Below, piece by piece: positions 17,843-25,348 of a stretch of 64,000 nt of DNA; position 1 is the stretch's first letter; each line of letters starts with the position of its first letter. The translations under genes were made by a program, and so were the position numbers. Source of the stretch: CAYFZO01 sp964347615 (GTDB lineage: Bacteria; Pseudomonadota; Gammaproteobacteria; Poriferisulfidales; Oxydemutatoraceae); assembly GCA_964347615.1 (NCBI GenBank), contig CAYFZO010000009.1, forward strand, positions 1 through 64,000, in the 5' to 3' direction. The notes under the pieces were generated by a model that was given only the letters and a program-made list of their open reading frames with translations, did no database searches and had not been told where the DNA came from.

Positions 17843-18251
17843 TATGGGTTCAGGGAGATACGAGACAAAGGCAAAAACCCGCTCCGGGCGGTGAAACGCC
17901 GGAGCGGGCCTGATTAGCTAGCCTAAGCAAAAGCTCAACTTACAGGAGCCTAATCATGCAGACAAAAAGCCTGCGGTGGATAGCATACCCCACCGCGAGA
18001 ATTATCCGGAACCAATCCAACGGCGGCGGCGAGCGGGTCAACCGAACCCGTGCGCGAGGCGTTTTACTCTCAATACCAAGGAGAGGTCGATTTGGCGTCG
18101 GTCAATCAAGGGCTGGCCGAATACCAACACCGATACAATCACTTCCGCCCGAACCGGCACCGGCTTTGAGCACTCCGATGGAGTATCTTGAGTGCTTCGG
18201 AACGGCTGTTTGAAAGGGGGGGCTTTTCGTCTCATTTCTGCTGAACCCATA
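17843..18251 (+). mobile_element. IS-A, 409-bp internally deleted copy 1
   Basis: Bounded by imperfect inverted repeats: TATGGGTTCAGGGAGATACG on the left and, inverted, TATGGGTTCAGCAGAAATGA on the right. The interior keeps the end of an integrase-type transposase (FYSQYQGEVDLASVNQ, then YNHFRPN, then after a frame change STPMEYLE), as in IS3/IS481-type enzymes. The catalytic part is gone, so it could move only with a transposase supplied elsewhere. No clear target duplication is seen. Confidence 0.82.
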
Positions 18252-18273
18252 CGGACGGTTTACACGGATTCCG

Positions 18274-19218
18274 TTACTCTCTCGTTTGAGGGGGGTCAAT
18301 CCCCAGCAGGTATTTCTTGAAGCGCCATTTCAGCGCGCGGAAGATTTTCCGAGAAAAGTACCTGAAGAATCTCAGGGTGAAACGTCTGACGCGTTTCGCG
18401 TAAATCTCGGGCCATCGGCGCCGCAGAAGCTTTGTTCCTTCTTTTCTCCTCGCCCGCGCCGTTTCCATTATGGTTAACGGAACCGGCACGGCGACCGAAT
18501 CTTCGTCCTCAAACTCGTATCCCAGCGCTTCCAGGTCCTCGGCGTATAAATCCTCCACCAGCCGCCGCGTGGTCTTGTCGAAGTAAGTGCTGTAATGCCT
18601 TTTTTTGCCGTTGTCGAGAAGGCGTTCCTCGGAGACGTTCCAAGGGAGCAACGGATGCCGTGGTATTCCGAGCAAATCCGTGACTTGAAAGAAATCCCGC
18701 TCAAAACTCTCGCATCTACCGATGAACGAACAAGGCGCGTCATTGAATCGTCGCACGCCGAAATAAACTTTCGGGTGTCCGTCGAGCAGAAAATCCACTT
18801 GACGCTTGGCATGGGATCTTTCGTGATTCAAATCTTTGAGTTCATTATGAAGAACGCCGAATTTTCTATTTGGTTCAACCTGCCCTGCTTTTTCCGCGTC
18901 CAGGAGTTCGGTAACGAGGTCGATGCATTCCCGAAAATTGCGGTAGGCGCAGGGACGGTTCTCCCGTCTTCTCCGCCGCAATTCAAAGAGATAGAAAGAT
19001 ACAAACCTGTCGAAAGGGTTACGCACGAAAGTGAAAGTGAAATACTCGGGGTAGAGGTTGATGGTCCGAGCCAGTACCTTTCCCCGCAATATGTCCATAC
19101 TCCATGTACTCTCATAGCACGACGGTGATTCCGCATGACGCATCAGATACTTTTCCACCGCGCTACCGGCGCATTTAGGAATATGGATAAAGATGCACTT
19201 GTGCTTACGCGAAATCAT
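18274..19218 (-). CDS. Sulfotransferase family 2 protein, copy A1
   Basis: 314 residues. The 5'-phosphosulfate-binding loop is IFIHIPKCAGSAVEKYL at the N-terminus, and the 3'-phosphate-binding motif is FTFVRNPFDRFVSFYLF near residue 65. PAPS-dependent sulfation of a glycan is expected; the substrate is unknown. Residues from about 140 to the end are identical in the four copies here. The first 140 vary, and this copy equals A2 at 23099. The stop codon lies 22 bp from an IS-A right end. Confidence 0.85.
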   Translation of the reverse strand: MISRKHKCIFIHIPKCAGSAVEKYLMRHAESPSCYESTWSMDILRGKVLARTINLYPEYFTFTFVRNPFDRFVSFYLFELRRRRRENRPCAYRNFRECIDLVTELLDAEKAGQVEPNRKFGVLHNELKDLNHERSHAKRQVDFLLDGHPKVYFGVRRFNDAPCSFIGRCESFERDFFQVTDLLGIPRHPLLPWNVSEERLLDNGKKRHYSTYFDKTTRRLVEDLYAEDLEALGYEFEDEDSVAVPVPLTIMETARARRKEGTKLLRRRWPEIYAKRVRRFTLRFFRYFSRKIFRALKWRFKKYLLGIDPPQTRE

Positions 19219-19251
19219 TTTTCCGGGAACTATATACGAGAATATGCAAAC

Positions 19252-19386
19252 TCATGAGCGTTTACGCCGCCGAAGCCGCCATTTCTTGTTTGGTTCCGCT
19301 GTAGTCGGCTTGCGGTTTTCGTATTCCGCACGCTTACTAAGCGGCTTCAGCAACACTTCCTTAATTGCGCGTTCAAACCCTTTCAT
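19252..19386 (-). CDS. Small basic ORF, altered copy 1
   Basis: 44 residues (MKGFERAIKEVLL ... RRRKRS). A copy of the 45-residue ORF at 20450-20587 whose 5' end is replaced by an IS-A right end and whose stop is mutated, extending it by a few basic residues. Expression is doubtful; no function recognised. Confidence 0.35.
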   Translation of the reverse strand: MKGFERAIKEVLLKPLSKRAEYENRKPTTAEPNKKWRLRRRKRS

Positions 19387-19395
19387 TGCCGTCTT

Positions 19396-19434
19396 AAAGG
19401 GAAGCCTTTTTGTCTCATCTCTGCTGAACCCATA
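19396..19434 (+). mobile_element. IS-A right-end fragment
   Basis: About 39 bp ending in CTGAACCCATA, the same terminus as 18251, with no element body. It joins the small ORF copy to the 3' flank of sulfotransferase B. Duplicated at 24221. Confidence 0.7.
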
Positions 19435-19456
19435 CGGACGGTTTACACGGATTCCG

Positions 19457-20401
19457 TTACTCTCTCGTTTGAGGGGGGTCAATCCCCAGCAGGTATTTCT
19501 TGAAGCGCCATTTCAGCGCGCGGAAGATTTTCCGAGAAAAGTACCTGAAGAATCTCAGGGTGAAACGTCTGACGCGTTTCGCGTAAATCTCGGGCCATCG
19601 GCGCCGCAGAAGCTTTGTTCCTTCTTTTCTCCTCGCCCGCGCCGTTTCCATTATGGTTAACGGAACCGGCACGGCGACCGAATCTTCGTCCTCAAACTCG
19701 TATCCCAGCGCTTCCAGGTCCTCGGCGTATAAATCCTCCACCAGCCGCCGCGTGGTCTTGTCGAAGTAAGTGCTGTAATGCCTTTTTTTGCCGTTGTCGA
19801 GAAGGCGTTCCTCGGAGACGTTCCAAGGGAGCAACGGATGCCGTGGTATTCCGAGCAAATCCGTGACTTGAAAGAAATCCCGCTCAAAACTCTCGCATCT
19901 ACCGATGAACGAACAAGGCGCGTCATTGAATCGTCGCACGCCGAAATAAACTTTCGGGTGTCCGTCGAGCAGAAAATCCACTTGACGCTTGGCGTGGTAT
20001 TTTTCATAACTCAAATATTTGAGTTCATTATGAAGAACGCCGAACTTTCTATTCGGTTCAGCCTGCACTGTTTTTTCCGCGTCCAGGAGTTCGGCAGTGA
20101 GATCAATGCATTCCCGAAAATTGCGGTAGGCGTAGGGAAGGTTGCGCCGTTTTCTCCACCAAAATCCAAAGAGATAGAAGGATACAAACCTGTCGAAAGG
20201 GTTGCGCACGAAAGTGAAGGTGAAATACTCGGGGTAAAGGTTGATGGCCCGAGCCAGTCCCTTTTTCTGCAATATGTCCGTCCTCCACGTACGCTTATCG
20301 TACGGCGGTGATTCCGCATGACACCTCAGATACTTTTCCACCGTGGTGCCGGCGCATTTAGGAATATGGATAAAGATGCACTTGTGCTTACACGAAATCA
20401 T
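19457..20401 (-). CDS. Sulfotransferase family 2 protein, copy B
   Basis: 314 residues with IFIHIPKCAGTTVEKYL and FTFVRNPFDRFVSFYLF, the two cofactor motifs of carbohydrate sulfotransferases. The N-terminal part differs from A1 at scattered positions (for example YDKRTWRTDILQKKG and LFGFWWRKRRN), while the C-terminal 170 residues and the flanking 3' DNA are identical. Transcribed leftwards behind the 45-residue ORF and the truncated methyltransferase. Confidence 0.85.
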   Translation of the reverse strand: MISCKHKCIFIHIPKCAGTTVEKYLRCHAESPPYDKRTWRTDILQKKGLARAINLYPEYFTFTFVRNPFDRFVSFYLFGFWWRKRRNLPYAYRNFRECIDLTAELLDAEKTVQAEPNRKFGVLHNELKYLSYEKYHAKRQVDFLLDGHPKVYFGVRRFNDAPCSFIGRCESFERDFFQVTDLLGIPRHPLLPWNVSEERLLDNGKKRHYSTYFDKTTRRLVEDLYAEDLEALGYEFEDEDSVAVPVPLTIMETARARRKEGTKLLRRRWPEIYAKRVRRFTLRFFRYFSRKIFRALKWRFKKYLLGIDPPQTRE

Positions 20402-20449
20402 TTTTCCGGGAATTATATGCGAAAATATGCAAACTCATGAGCGTTTACG

Positions 20450-20587
20450 TCACCGAAGCTGCCACTTCTTATTCAATTCCGCTGCGGTCGGCTTGCGGTT
20501 TTCGTATTCCGCACGCTTACCAAGCGGCTTCAGCAACACTTCCTTAATTGCGCGTTCAAACCCTTTCGTTGTCGTCTTATCGGTCAC
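20450..20587 (-). CDS. Small basic protein downstream of the methyltransferase-HNH gene
   Basis: 45 residues with a GTG start (VTDKTTTKGFERAI ... LNKKWQL). It begins 10 bp after the methyltransferase-HNH stop, in the same direction, so it was probably the next gene of that operon. Two altered copies exist at 19252 and 24077. No family recognised; too short to judge. Confidence 0.45.
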   Translation of the reverse strand: MTDKTTTKGFERAIKEVLLKPLGKRAEYENRKPTAAELNKKWQLR

Positions 20588-20597
20588 GTTTCAACCT

Positions 20598-21194
20598 CTA
20601 AAAAGTGATCGTGTGGCTTTCCCGCGCTGCGATTTTTTCCAGCAGGTATTCCATAGGTTTGTTGCCTTTCGTGCGGTTGCAATGACCGCAAAGCAACTGA
20701 TGGTTTTCGTAATAATTCCCGCCGCCCTTGCTCTTCGGTATCACGTGGTCAACTTCCAAATCACGAGCTTCCATTTCCTTTTGACGTCCATTGCACGACC
20801 CGTCTTGTTCCTGATACAACCGCTCCTCGATTGTTTTGTTGATGGGTGCTTCGTCAACGTCAGTACGCTGCGGCGTATCAGTGCGGTGAACAAAATCAGT
20901 GAACAGCCCCGCGTCGTCTTTCAATCTTTCCATCACCAAATCCTTTGATTTGTCGCTGATGTCAATGCCTGTCCACCGCCGGTCTAACTGCTGTACCGTA
21001 ACGCGCGTCACAGCGCAACCGCAAAAGGGGTCAAGCACCATGTCGCCCTCGTTGCTCGACGCTTCGATGATCCGACGCAACAACGCCAACGGCTTTTGTG
21101 CCGGGTAGCCGGTTCGTCCTTTGGCTTGCGGATCGAGTAGAGGAACATCTTGCCGGCAGTCACCCATAACCGGAACACGAGCCTTTGTGTACTT
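20598..21194 (-). pseudogene. 5'-truncated DNA methyltransferase with C-terminal HNH domain
   Basis: The readable part starts within a type II or III DNA methylase C-terminal domain: DVPLLDPQAKGRTGYPAQKPLALL, then the AdoMet motif DMVLDPFCGCAVT. It continues into an HNH nuclease domain: DLEVDHVIPKSKGGG, NHQLLCGHCN with the zinc-finger-like cysteines, and NRTKGNK. A methylase and a nuclease in one chain suggests a single-polypeptide restriction-modification enzyme. The N-terminal part with the catalytic NPPY/DPPY-type motif is missing, replaced at about 21194 by the copied aroQ leader. An in-frame ATG at 21167 could start a fragment. Confidence 0.75.
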
Positions 21195-21212
21195 GAGGAT
21201 CTCCGCCCAGGG

Positions 21213-21241
21213 AATGTATGAGAAAGTCCTAAGCGTTGCAA
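21213..21241 (-). promoter_or_regulatory. Copied aroQ-type promoter in front of the truncated methyltransferase
   Basis: TTGCAA, 17 bp, TACATT on the minus strand, with the same GGAGATCCTC ribosome-binding-site block as aroQ. It is the second copy of 16266-16294 and points into the remaining methyltransferase-HNH frame, so the fragment may be transcribed. Confidence 0.5.
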
Positions 21242-21378
21242 AATTTTGGCCTCTTTTGCCCGGAAATAAGCGGAAATGCCGCCCGAACCAAAACCGTTGC
21301 TGCCCGATGGGCAGCCCGACGTGCGCCCGATCCTGCACGTGAACCCCGGCTACAAGGTCGCAGCAAGCCTTTCGCGCT

Positions 21379-22482
21379 TCATGTCTTTCCGCCCCACGTC
21401 CTGCGCACCTTTCCAGCCACCCGCCACAAGACCCTGTTACAAAAGTGCCTTGCTCTCCAAAGGGGTCGGGACAAGAAAATCCGACACCTGTTAGGAAAAG
21501 TCCTGGAGGCGGGTCTGACTACCCCGATGCTGCTCACGATCTCATCCACCCGTTGAATCACTTTCTCCCGCGTGAAATCGTGCAACCTTGAGTTCTCAAG
21601 CACGGGCGGCGCCTGGGCATACTGCCGATACAGCGCGTCGTCGTTGTCGATCTCCATGACCCGTTTGACCACGCCGTCAAAGTCATCATAATCATGGCAG
21701 TTGATAAAAGCCTCCGGGTTGAAATACTCGCTGACGTTGGGACTGCCCCAGTAAATCGGGACGCTGTTGACCAGAAAAGCGTGGCAGATTTTTTCGGTCA
21801 CGTAGTATGGAGATGAGATTCTTTCGCCCGCAATCGTAAACTTGTAGCGACTAATAAAATCCAGTTTCTTCCCCCAGCCCGGCCCGAGGGGCGGCATATT
21901 GCGTAGTGCTTCCCCCGGACAATCCACTCTTTTATACCGCATCAGTCTTTCACAAAGCTGCTGGCGCGGCAGGCTAAGCGGCGGAAATCCAAACGCGTGA
22001 CGCATCACCGCTTTAAGCTGCGACGTTGCTCCGTCGGAGGTTTTACTGTAAACAAAATTGCAAAACTTAGACTTAGGGCGGTTTCTGTACTTATTAAGTT
22101 CATCACTGTACCGCCCCGTTCTTAACGACTCAGCGAAATCATACTTCGCAAAACCGGGAAACTGAAAATTCCTGTCGCTCGTTTCTTCGTAGGAAAAAGC
22201 GTAATCGAAAAATCTAAAATCCGGCTCAAAGCACTCTCCAGTGATAAAAACTTTAATGCAGTCTGCCTCAGCTAGCTTCCTGTTAAAAAAGTAGTCGGGA
22301 TAGAGCGGCCAAAGAAAATGTGAAACAAACAAATCCGGACGTTCACTCAAATTCACGGCTTCCACGTCGTAGTTTTCCGAAATGAGTTCGGAAAACCACG
22401 ACTTTTTCGGCTTGGATGCGACCCTGATTTTTGTTTTCTGCGTCAACTCGCCCCCACAAAATATGAGATCAAGCGCCCCCAT
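21379..22482 (-). CDS. Glycosyltransferase family 10 (fucosyltransferase-like), copy 2
   Basis: 367 residues, the duplicate of 16552-17655. It differs visibly only near the N-terminus (for example DLIFCGG and VASKPKKSWFSELISENY). The GT10 donor site (ISSPYYVTEK, VPIYWGSPNV) is unchanged. Followed on its 5' side by the second GT25 remnant and IS-A copy 2. Confidence 0.82.
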   Translation of the reverse strand: MGALDLIFCGGELTQKTKIRVASKPKKSWFSELISENYDVEAVNLSERPDLFVSHFLWPLYPDYFFNRKLAEADCIKVFITGECFEPDFRFFDYAFSYEETSDRNFQFPGFAKYDFAESLRTGRYSDELNKYRNRPKSKFCNFVYSKTSDGATSQLKAVMRHAFGFPPLSLPRQQLCERLMRYKRVDCPGEALRNMPPLGPGWGKKLDFISRYKFTIAGERISSPYYVTEKICHAFLVNSVPIYWGSPNVSEYFNPEAFINCHDYDDFDGVVKRVMEIDNDDALYRQYAQAPPVLENSRLHDFTREKVIQRVDEIVSSIGVVRPASRTFPNRCRIFLSRPLWRARHFCNRVLWRVAGKVRRTWGGKT

Positions 22483-22509
22483 CCGGCCGGCTGGGCTGCC
22501 TCAAAATCA

Positions 22510-22634
22510 AGCTCTCCGGTACACCTTTGCCTATCCAAGCCGCAGCTTGGTCGCTTTTCGAAAATCTCGCGTCGTCTCCTGCCCAGACGCAGCGGATTGA
22601 CAACAAAAATGCAGGAGATGGGACGTTTCATCAT
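22510..22634 (-). pseudogene. Internally deleted GT25 remnant, copy 2
   Basis: Begins MKRPISCIFVVNP and LGRRRREIFEK like the intact GT25 gene, then jumps to sequence related to that gene's 3' end and reads on towards the GT10 start. It is the unit-2 counterpart of 17701-17805. An intact reference copy lies at 25349. Confidence 0.75.
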
Positions 22635-22667
22635 CGCGGTATTTTACGGCTTGTATACAGAAGTTAA

Positions 22668-23076
22668 TATGGGTTCAGGGAGATATGAGACAAAGGCAAA
22701 AACCCGTTCCGGGCGATGAAGCGCCGGCGCGGGCCTGATTAGCTAGCCTAAGCAAAAGCTCAACTTCAGAAGCTTAATCATGCAGGCAAAAAGCCTGCGG
22801 TGGATAGCATACCCCACCGCGAGAGTTATCCGGAACCAATCCAACGGCGGCGGCGAGCGGGTCAACCGAATCCGTGCGCGAGGCGTTTTACTCTCAATAC
22901 CAGAGAGAGGTCGATTTGGCGTCGGTCAATCAAGGGCTGACCGAATACCGGCACCGATACAATCACTTCCGCCCGCACCGGGCGCCGGCTTTGAGCACTC
23001 CGATGGAGTACCTTGAGTGCCTCGGAACGGCTGTTTGAAAGGGGGGGCTTTTTGTCTCATTTCTGCTGAACCCATA
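22668..23076 (+). mobile_element. IS-A, 409-bp internally deleted copy 2
   Basis: Same length, ends and internal deletion as 17843-18251, so the deletion happened before the 4.8-kb duplication. The left end reads TATGGGTTCAGGGAGATATG; the right end closes with GCTGAACCCATA. The transposase tail is frameshifted. Nonautonomous. Confidence 0.82.
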
Positions 23077-23098
23077 CGGACGGTTTACACGGATTCCG

Positions 23099-24043
23099 TT
23101 ACTCTCTCGTTTGAGGGGGGTCAATCCCCAGCAGGTATTTCTTGAAGCGCCATTTCAGCGCGCGGAAGATTTTCCGAGAAAAGTACCTGAAGAATCTCAG
23201 GGTGAAACGTCTGACGCGTTTCGCGTAAATCTCGGGCCATCGGCGCCGCAGAAGCTTTGTTCCTTCTTTTCTCCTCGCCCGCGCCGTTTCCATTATGGTT
23301 AACGGAACCGGCACGGCGACCGAATCTTCGTCCTCAAACTCGTATCCCAGCGCTTCCAGGTCCTCGGCGTATAAATCCTCCACCAGCCGCCGCGTGGTCT
23401 TGTCGAAGTAAGTGCTGTAATGCCTTTTTTTGCCGTTGTCGAGAAGGCGTTCCTCGGAGACGTTCCAAGGGAGCAACGGATGCCGTGGTATTCCGAGCAA
23501 ATCCGTGACTTGAAAGAAATCCCGCTCAAAACTCTCGCATCTACCGATGAACGAACAAGGCGCGTCATTGAATCGTCGCACGCCGAAATAAACTTTCGGG
23601 TGTCCGTCGAGCAGAAAATCCACTTGACGCTTGGCATGGGATCTTTCGTGATTCAAATCTTTGAGTTCATTATGAAGAACGCCGAATTTTCTATTTGGTT
23701 CAACCTGCCCTGCTTTTTCCGCGTCCAGGAGTTCGGTAACGAGGTCGATGCATTCCCGAAAATTGCGGTAGGCGCAGGGACGGTTCTCCCGTCTTCTCCG
23801 CCGCAATTCAAAGAGATAGAAAGATACAAACCTGTCGAAAGGGTTACGCACGAAAGTGAAAGTGAAATACTCGGGGTAGAGGTTGATGGTCCGAGCCAGT
23901 ACCTTTCCCCGCAATATGTCCATACTCCATGTACTCTCATAGCACGACGGTGATTCCGCATGACGCATCAGATACTTTTCCACCGCGCTACCGGCGCATT
24001 TAGGAATATGGATAAAGATGCACTTGTGCTTACGCGAAATCAT
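23099..24043 (-). CDS. Sulfotransferase family 2 protein, copy A2
   Basis: 314 residues, the same protein sequence as copy A1 at 18274-19218, with IFIHIPKCAGSAV and FVRNPFDRFVS. It is the unit-2 counterpart created by the 4.8-kb duplication. Upstream DNA differs slightly from A1 just before the start (CTTTATAGGAATT instead of TTTTCCGGGAACT). Confidence 0.85.
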   Translation of the reverse strand: MISRKHKCIFIHIPKCAGSAVEKYLMRHAESPSCYESTWSMDILRGKVLARTINLYPEYFTFTFVRNPFDRFVSFYLFELRRRRRENRPCAYRNFRECIDLVTELLDAEKAGQVEPNRKFGVLHNELKDLNHERSHAKRQVDFLLDGHPKVYFGVRRFNDAPCSFIGRCESFERDFFQVTDLLGIPRHPLLPWNVSEERLLDNGKKRHYSTYFDKTTRRLVEDLYAEDLEALGYEFEDEDSVAVPVPLTIMETARARRKEGTKLLRRRWPEIYAKRVRRFTLRFFRYFSRKIFRALKWRFKKYLLGIDPPQTRE

Positions 24044-24076
24044 CTTTATAGGAATTATATACGAGAATATGCAAAC

Positions 24077-24211
24077 TCATGAGCGTTTACGCCGCCGAAG
24101 CCACCATTTCTTATTCAATTCCGCTGCGGTCGGCTTGCGGTTTTCGTATTCCGCACGCTTACCAAGCGGCTTCAGCAACACTTCCTTAATTGCGCGTTCA
24201 AACCCTTTCAT
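24077..24211 (-). CDS. Small basic ORF, altered copy 2
   Basis: 44 residues, the unit-2 counterpart of 19252-19386, again with its 5' end replaced by an IS-A right end and a basic RKRS extension. Expression is doubtful. Confidence 0.35.
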   Translation of the reverse strand: MKGFERAIKEVLLKPLGKRAEYENRKPTAAELNKKWWLRRRKRS

Positions 24212-24220
24212 TGCCGTCTT

Positions 24221-24259
24221 AAAGGGAAGCCTTTTTGTCTCATCTCTGCTGAACCCATA
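24221..24259 (+). mobile_element. IS-A right-end fragment
   Basis: Second copy of the 39-bp terminus at 19396-19434. It sits between the small ORF copy and the 3' flank of sulfotransferase C. Confidence 0.7.
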
Positions 24260-24281
24260 CGGACGGTTTACACGGATTCCG

Positions 24282-25226
24282 TTACTCTCTCGTTTGAGGG
24301 GGGTCAATCCCCAGCAGGTATTTCTTGAAGCGCCATTTCAGCGCGCGGAAGATTTTCCGAGAAAAGTACCTGAAGAATCTCAGGGTGAAACGTCTGACGC
24401 GTTTCGCGTAAATCTCGGGCCATCGGCGCCGCAGAAGCTTTGTTCCTTCTTTTCTCCTCGCCCGCGCCGTTTCCATTATGGTTAACGGAACCGGCACGGC
24501 GACCGAATCTTCGTCCTCAAACTCGTATCCCAGCGCTTCCAGGTCCTCGGCGTATAAATCCTCCACCAGCCGCCGCGTGGTCTTGTCGAAGTAAGTGCTG
24601 TAATGCCTTTTTTTGCCGTTGTCGAGAAGGCGTTCCTCGGAGACGTTCCAAGGGAGCAACGGATGCCGTGGTATTCCGAGCAAATCCGTGACTTGAAAGA
24701 AATCCCGCTCAAAACTCTCGCATCTACCGATGAACGAACAAGGCGCGTCATTGAATCGTCGCACGCCGAAATAAACTTTCGGGTGTCCGTCGAGCAGAAA
24801 ATCCACTTGACGCTTGACGTGGTATCTTTCGTATTTCAAACCTTTGCTTTCTGTTTGAAGAACGCCGAACTTTCTATTCGGTTCAACCTGCACTGTTTTT
24901 TCCGCGTCCAGGAGTTCGGCAGTGAGGTCAATGCATTCCCGAAAATTGCGGTAGGCGTAGGGAAGGTTGTTCCGTCTTTTCAACCACAATCCAAAGAGAT
25001 AGTAGGATACGAACCTGTCGAAAGGGTTGCGCACGAAAGTGAAAGTGAAATACTCGGGGTAGAGGTTGATGGCCTGAGCCAGTCCCTTTTGCCGCAATAT
25101 GTTCGTCCTCCATGTAATCTCATCGTACGGCGGTGATTTCGCATGACGCATCAGATACTTTTCCACCGCGGCGCCGGCGCATTTAGGAATATGGATAAAG
25201 ATGCACTTGTGCTTACGCGAAATCAT
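24282..25226 (-). CDS. Sulfotransferase family 2 protein, copy C
   Basis: 314 residues from MISRKHKC; the frame is open 30 codons further upstream, but the other copies start here. It has IFIHIPKCAGAAVEKYL and FTFVRNPFDRFVSYYLF. Its N-terminal half is a third variant (YDEITWRTNILRQKG, LFGLWLKRRNN, LQTESKGLKYERYHV). The C-terminal half is identical to A and B. Confidence 0.85.
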   Translation of the reverse strand: MISRKHKCIFIHIPKCAGAAVEKYLMRHAKSPPYDEITWRTNILRQKGLAQAINLYPEYFTFTFVRNPFDRFVSYYLFGLWLKRRNNLPYAYRNFRECIDLTAELLDAEKTVQVEPNRKFGVLQTESKGLKYERYHVKRQVDFLLDGHPKVYFGVRRFNDAPCSFIGRCESFERDFFQVTDLLGIPRHPLLPWNVSEERLLDNGKKRHYSTYFDKTTRRLVEDLYAEDLEALGYEFEDEDSVAVPVPLTIMETARARRKEGTKLLRRRWPEIYAKRVRRFTLRFFRYFSRKIFRALKWRFKKYLLGIDPPQTRE

Positions 25227-25348
25227 TGATTTCAACTTCCTTGATCTTTGTCTTTGCTTTTCTTTTTCCGTCGCATCAGACCACTTTCGATGAACCCGAG
25301 AGGCCGCTCCAACCAAGCGCTACAGGGTTGATCCCTGCGGAATTCCAG

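Larger units (their letters stand above)
16250..25226. repeat. Tandem duplication with a period of about 4.83 kb (aroQ leader, GT10, IS-A, sulfotransferases)
   Basis: Equivalent features are 4825-4827 bp apart: GT10 (16552 and 21379), IS-A (17843 and 22668), sulfotransferase A (18274 and 23099) and the next sulfotransferase (19457 and 24282). The copies look nearly identical. Unit 1 also contains a 45-residue ORF and a truncated methyltransferase-HNH gene, and its boundary with unit 2 is the copied aroQ leader at about 21194. Unit 2 passes into a GT25 gene instead. Confidence 0.9.

Noticed and set aside
18038..18250. A 70-85 residue open frame inside IS-A as a gene
   Set aside because: It is an out-of-frame reading of a deleted transposase tail; the correct frame is broken.
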